In this document: one piece after another, positions 4,932 to 5,050 of the stretch
How positions within the stretch are numbered: position 1 is the first letter of the stretch
How the letters are laid out: each line of letters starts with the position of its first letter
Source of the DNA: JAJDGF01 sp031549325
GTDB taxonomy: Bacteria; Bacillota; Clostridia; Christensenellales; Aristaeellaceae
Direction of reading: 5' to 3'
Length of the DNA: 5,050 bases
Assembly (NCBI GenBank): GCA_031549325.1
Contig: JAVBQA010000096.1
Coordinates: 1-5,050, forward strand
Position numbers and translations under genes: made by a program
Notes under the pieces: generated by a model
What the model was told of the DNA's origin: nothing
Databases searched by the model: none
What the model saw: only the letters and a program-made list of their open reading frames with translations

Positions 4932-5050
4932 ATGAGTCTATTTGGAGTGTTTGACAGCTTGATGGATCCGTCCACGGGGATGTCCGGTCTGAAGGATCCG
5001 CACAAGTGTGGTTGCCCGGGAGGATGCGGCAAGCCGGATCCTTGCGAGCC
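4932..5050 (+). CDS. Small Cys-rich hypothetical protein, 3' partial
   Basis: ATG 4932 is preceded by GGAGGA (4919-4924) at a 7-base spacing, a strong ribosome site, and the frame stays open for the 39 codons to the window end. The visible part starts MSLFGVFDSLMDP and then becomes Gly/Pro/Cys-rich, with Cys at 26, 28, 32 and 38 (CxC-x3-C-x5-C) and His24 just before. The spacing suggests metal binding (zinc-knuckle, rubredoxin-like or metallothionein-like), but I do not recognise a family and the rest is missing. Three Asp-Pro pairs (12-13, 22-23, 36-37) recur and each falls on a GGATCC hexamer. It is divergent from mgtA across about 120 bases, so co-regulation is possible but not shown. Confidence 0.6.
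   Translation, partial: MSLFGVFDSLMDPSTGMSGLKDPHKCGCPGGCGKPDPCE

Overview
The window is a GC-rich stretch of bacterial DNA. The minus-strand promoter matches the sigma-A/sigma-70 consensus, Shine-Dalgarno sites are strong (AAGGAAGTG-, AAGGGG- and GGAGGA-type), and intrinsic terminators are GC-rich stems followed by T runs. This style fits a high-GC Firmicute (Clostridia-like) best, but no marker gene fixes the taxon and the host call is an inference.

Layout. Bases 1-1842 (+) hold most of a YyaL/SPATA20-type (DUF255) protein: a thioredoxin-like domain with a CHWC motif joined to an (alpha/alpha)6-barrel-like domain. Its N-terminus lies upstream of the window. It converges on mgtA, a magnesium-transporting P-type ATPase read on the minus strand from 4576 to 1934. 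Between the two stop codons lies a perfect 10-bp stem whose T run faces the minus strand, so it ends mgtA transcription.

The most informative part is the roughly 235-nt leader of mgtA (about 4810-4577, minus). It has a near-consensus promoter (TTGACC-N17-TATGAT) with a perfect inverted repeat in its spacer. A 36-codon, extremely Arg-rich upstream ORF has a very good ribosome site. A long hairpin lies over the ORF's end, and a textbook intrinsic terminator sits between the ORF and mgtA. Finally, a stem-loop presents the mgtA Shine-Dalgarno in its loop. Because no gene lies between this promoter and this terminator except the small ORF, the terminator is best read as an attenuator controlling mgtA. 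A second copy of the terminator's 3' arm lies inside the small ORF and could form a competing antiterminator. The logic resembles the mgtL leader of enteric mgtA, but peptide and RNA are not recognisably homologous to mgtL, and I do not see the M-box magnesium riboswitch consensus.

Divergent from mgtA, at 4932, begins a small Cys-rich ORF of unknown function cut by the window end. The 4811-4931 intergenic region holds the mgtA promoter, an alternating purine-pyrimidine tract and a 15-bp inverted repeat upstream of the Cys-rich ORF; I found no convincing plus-strand promoter there.
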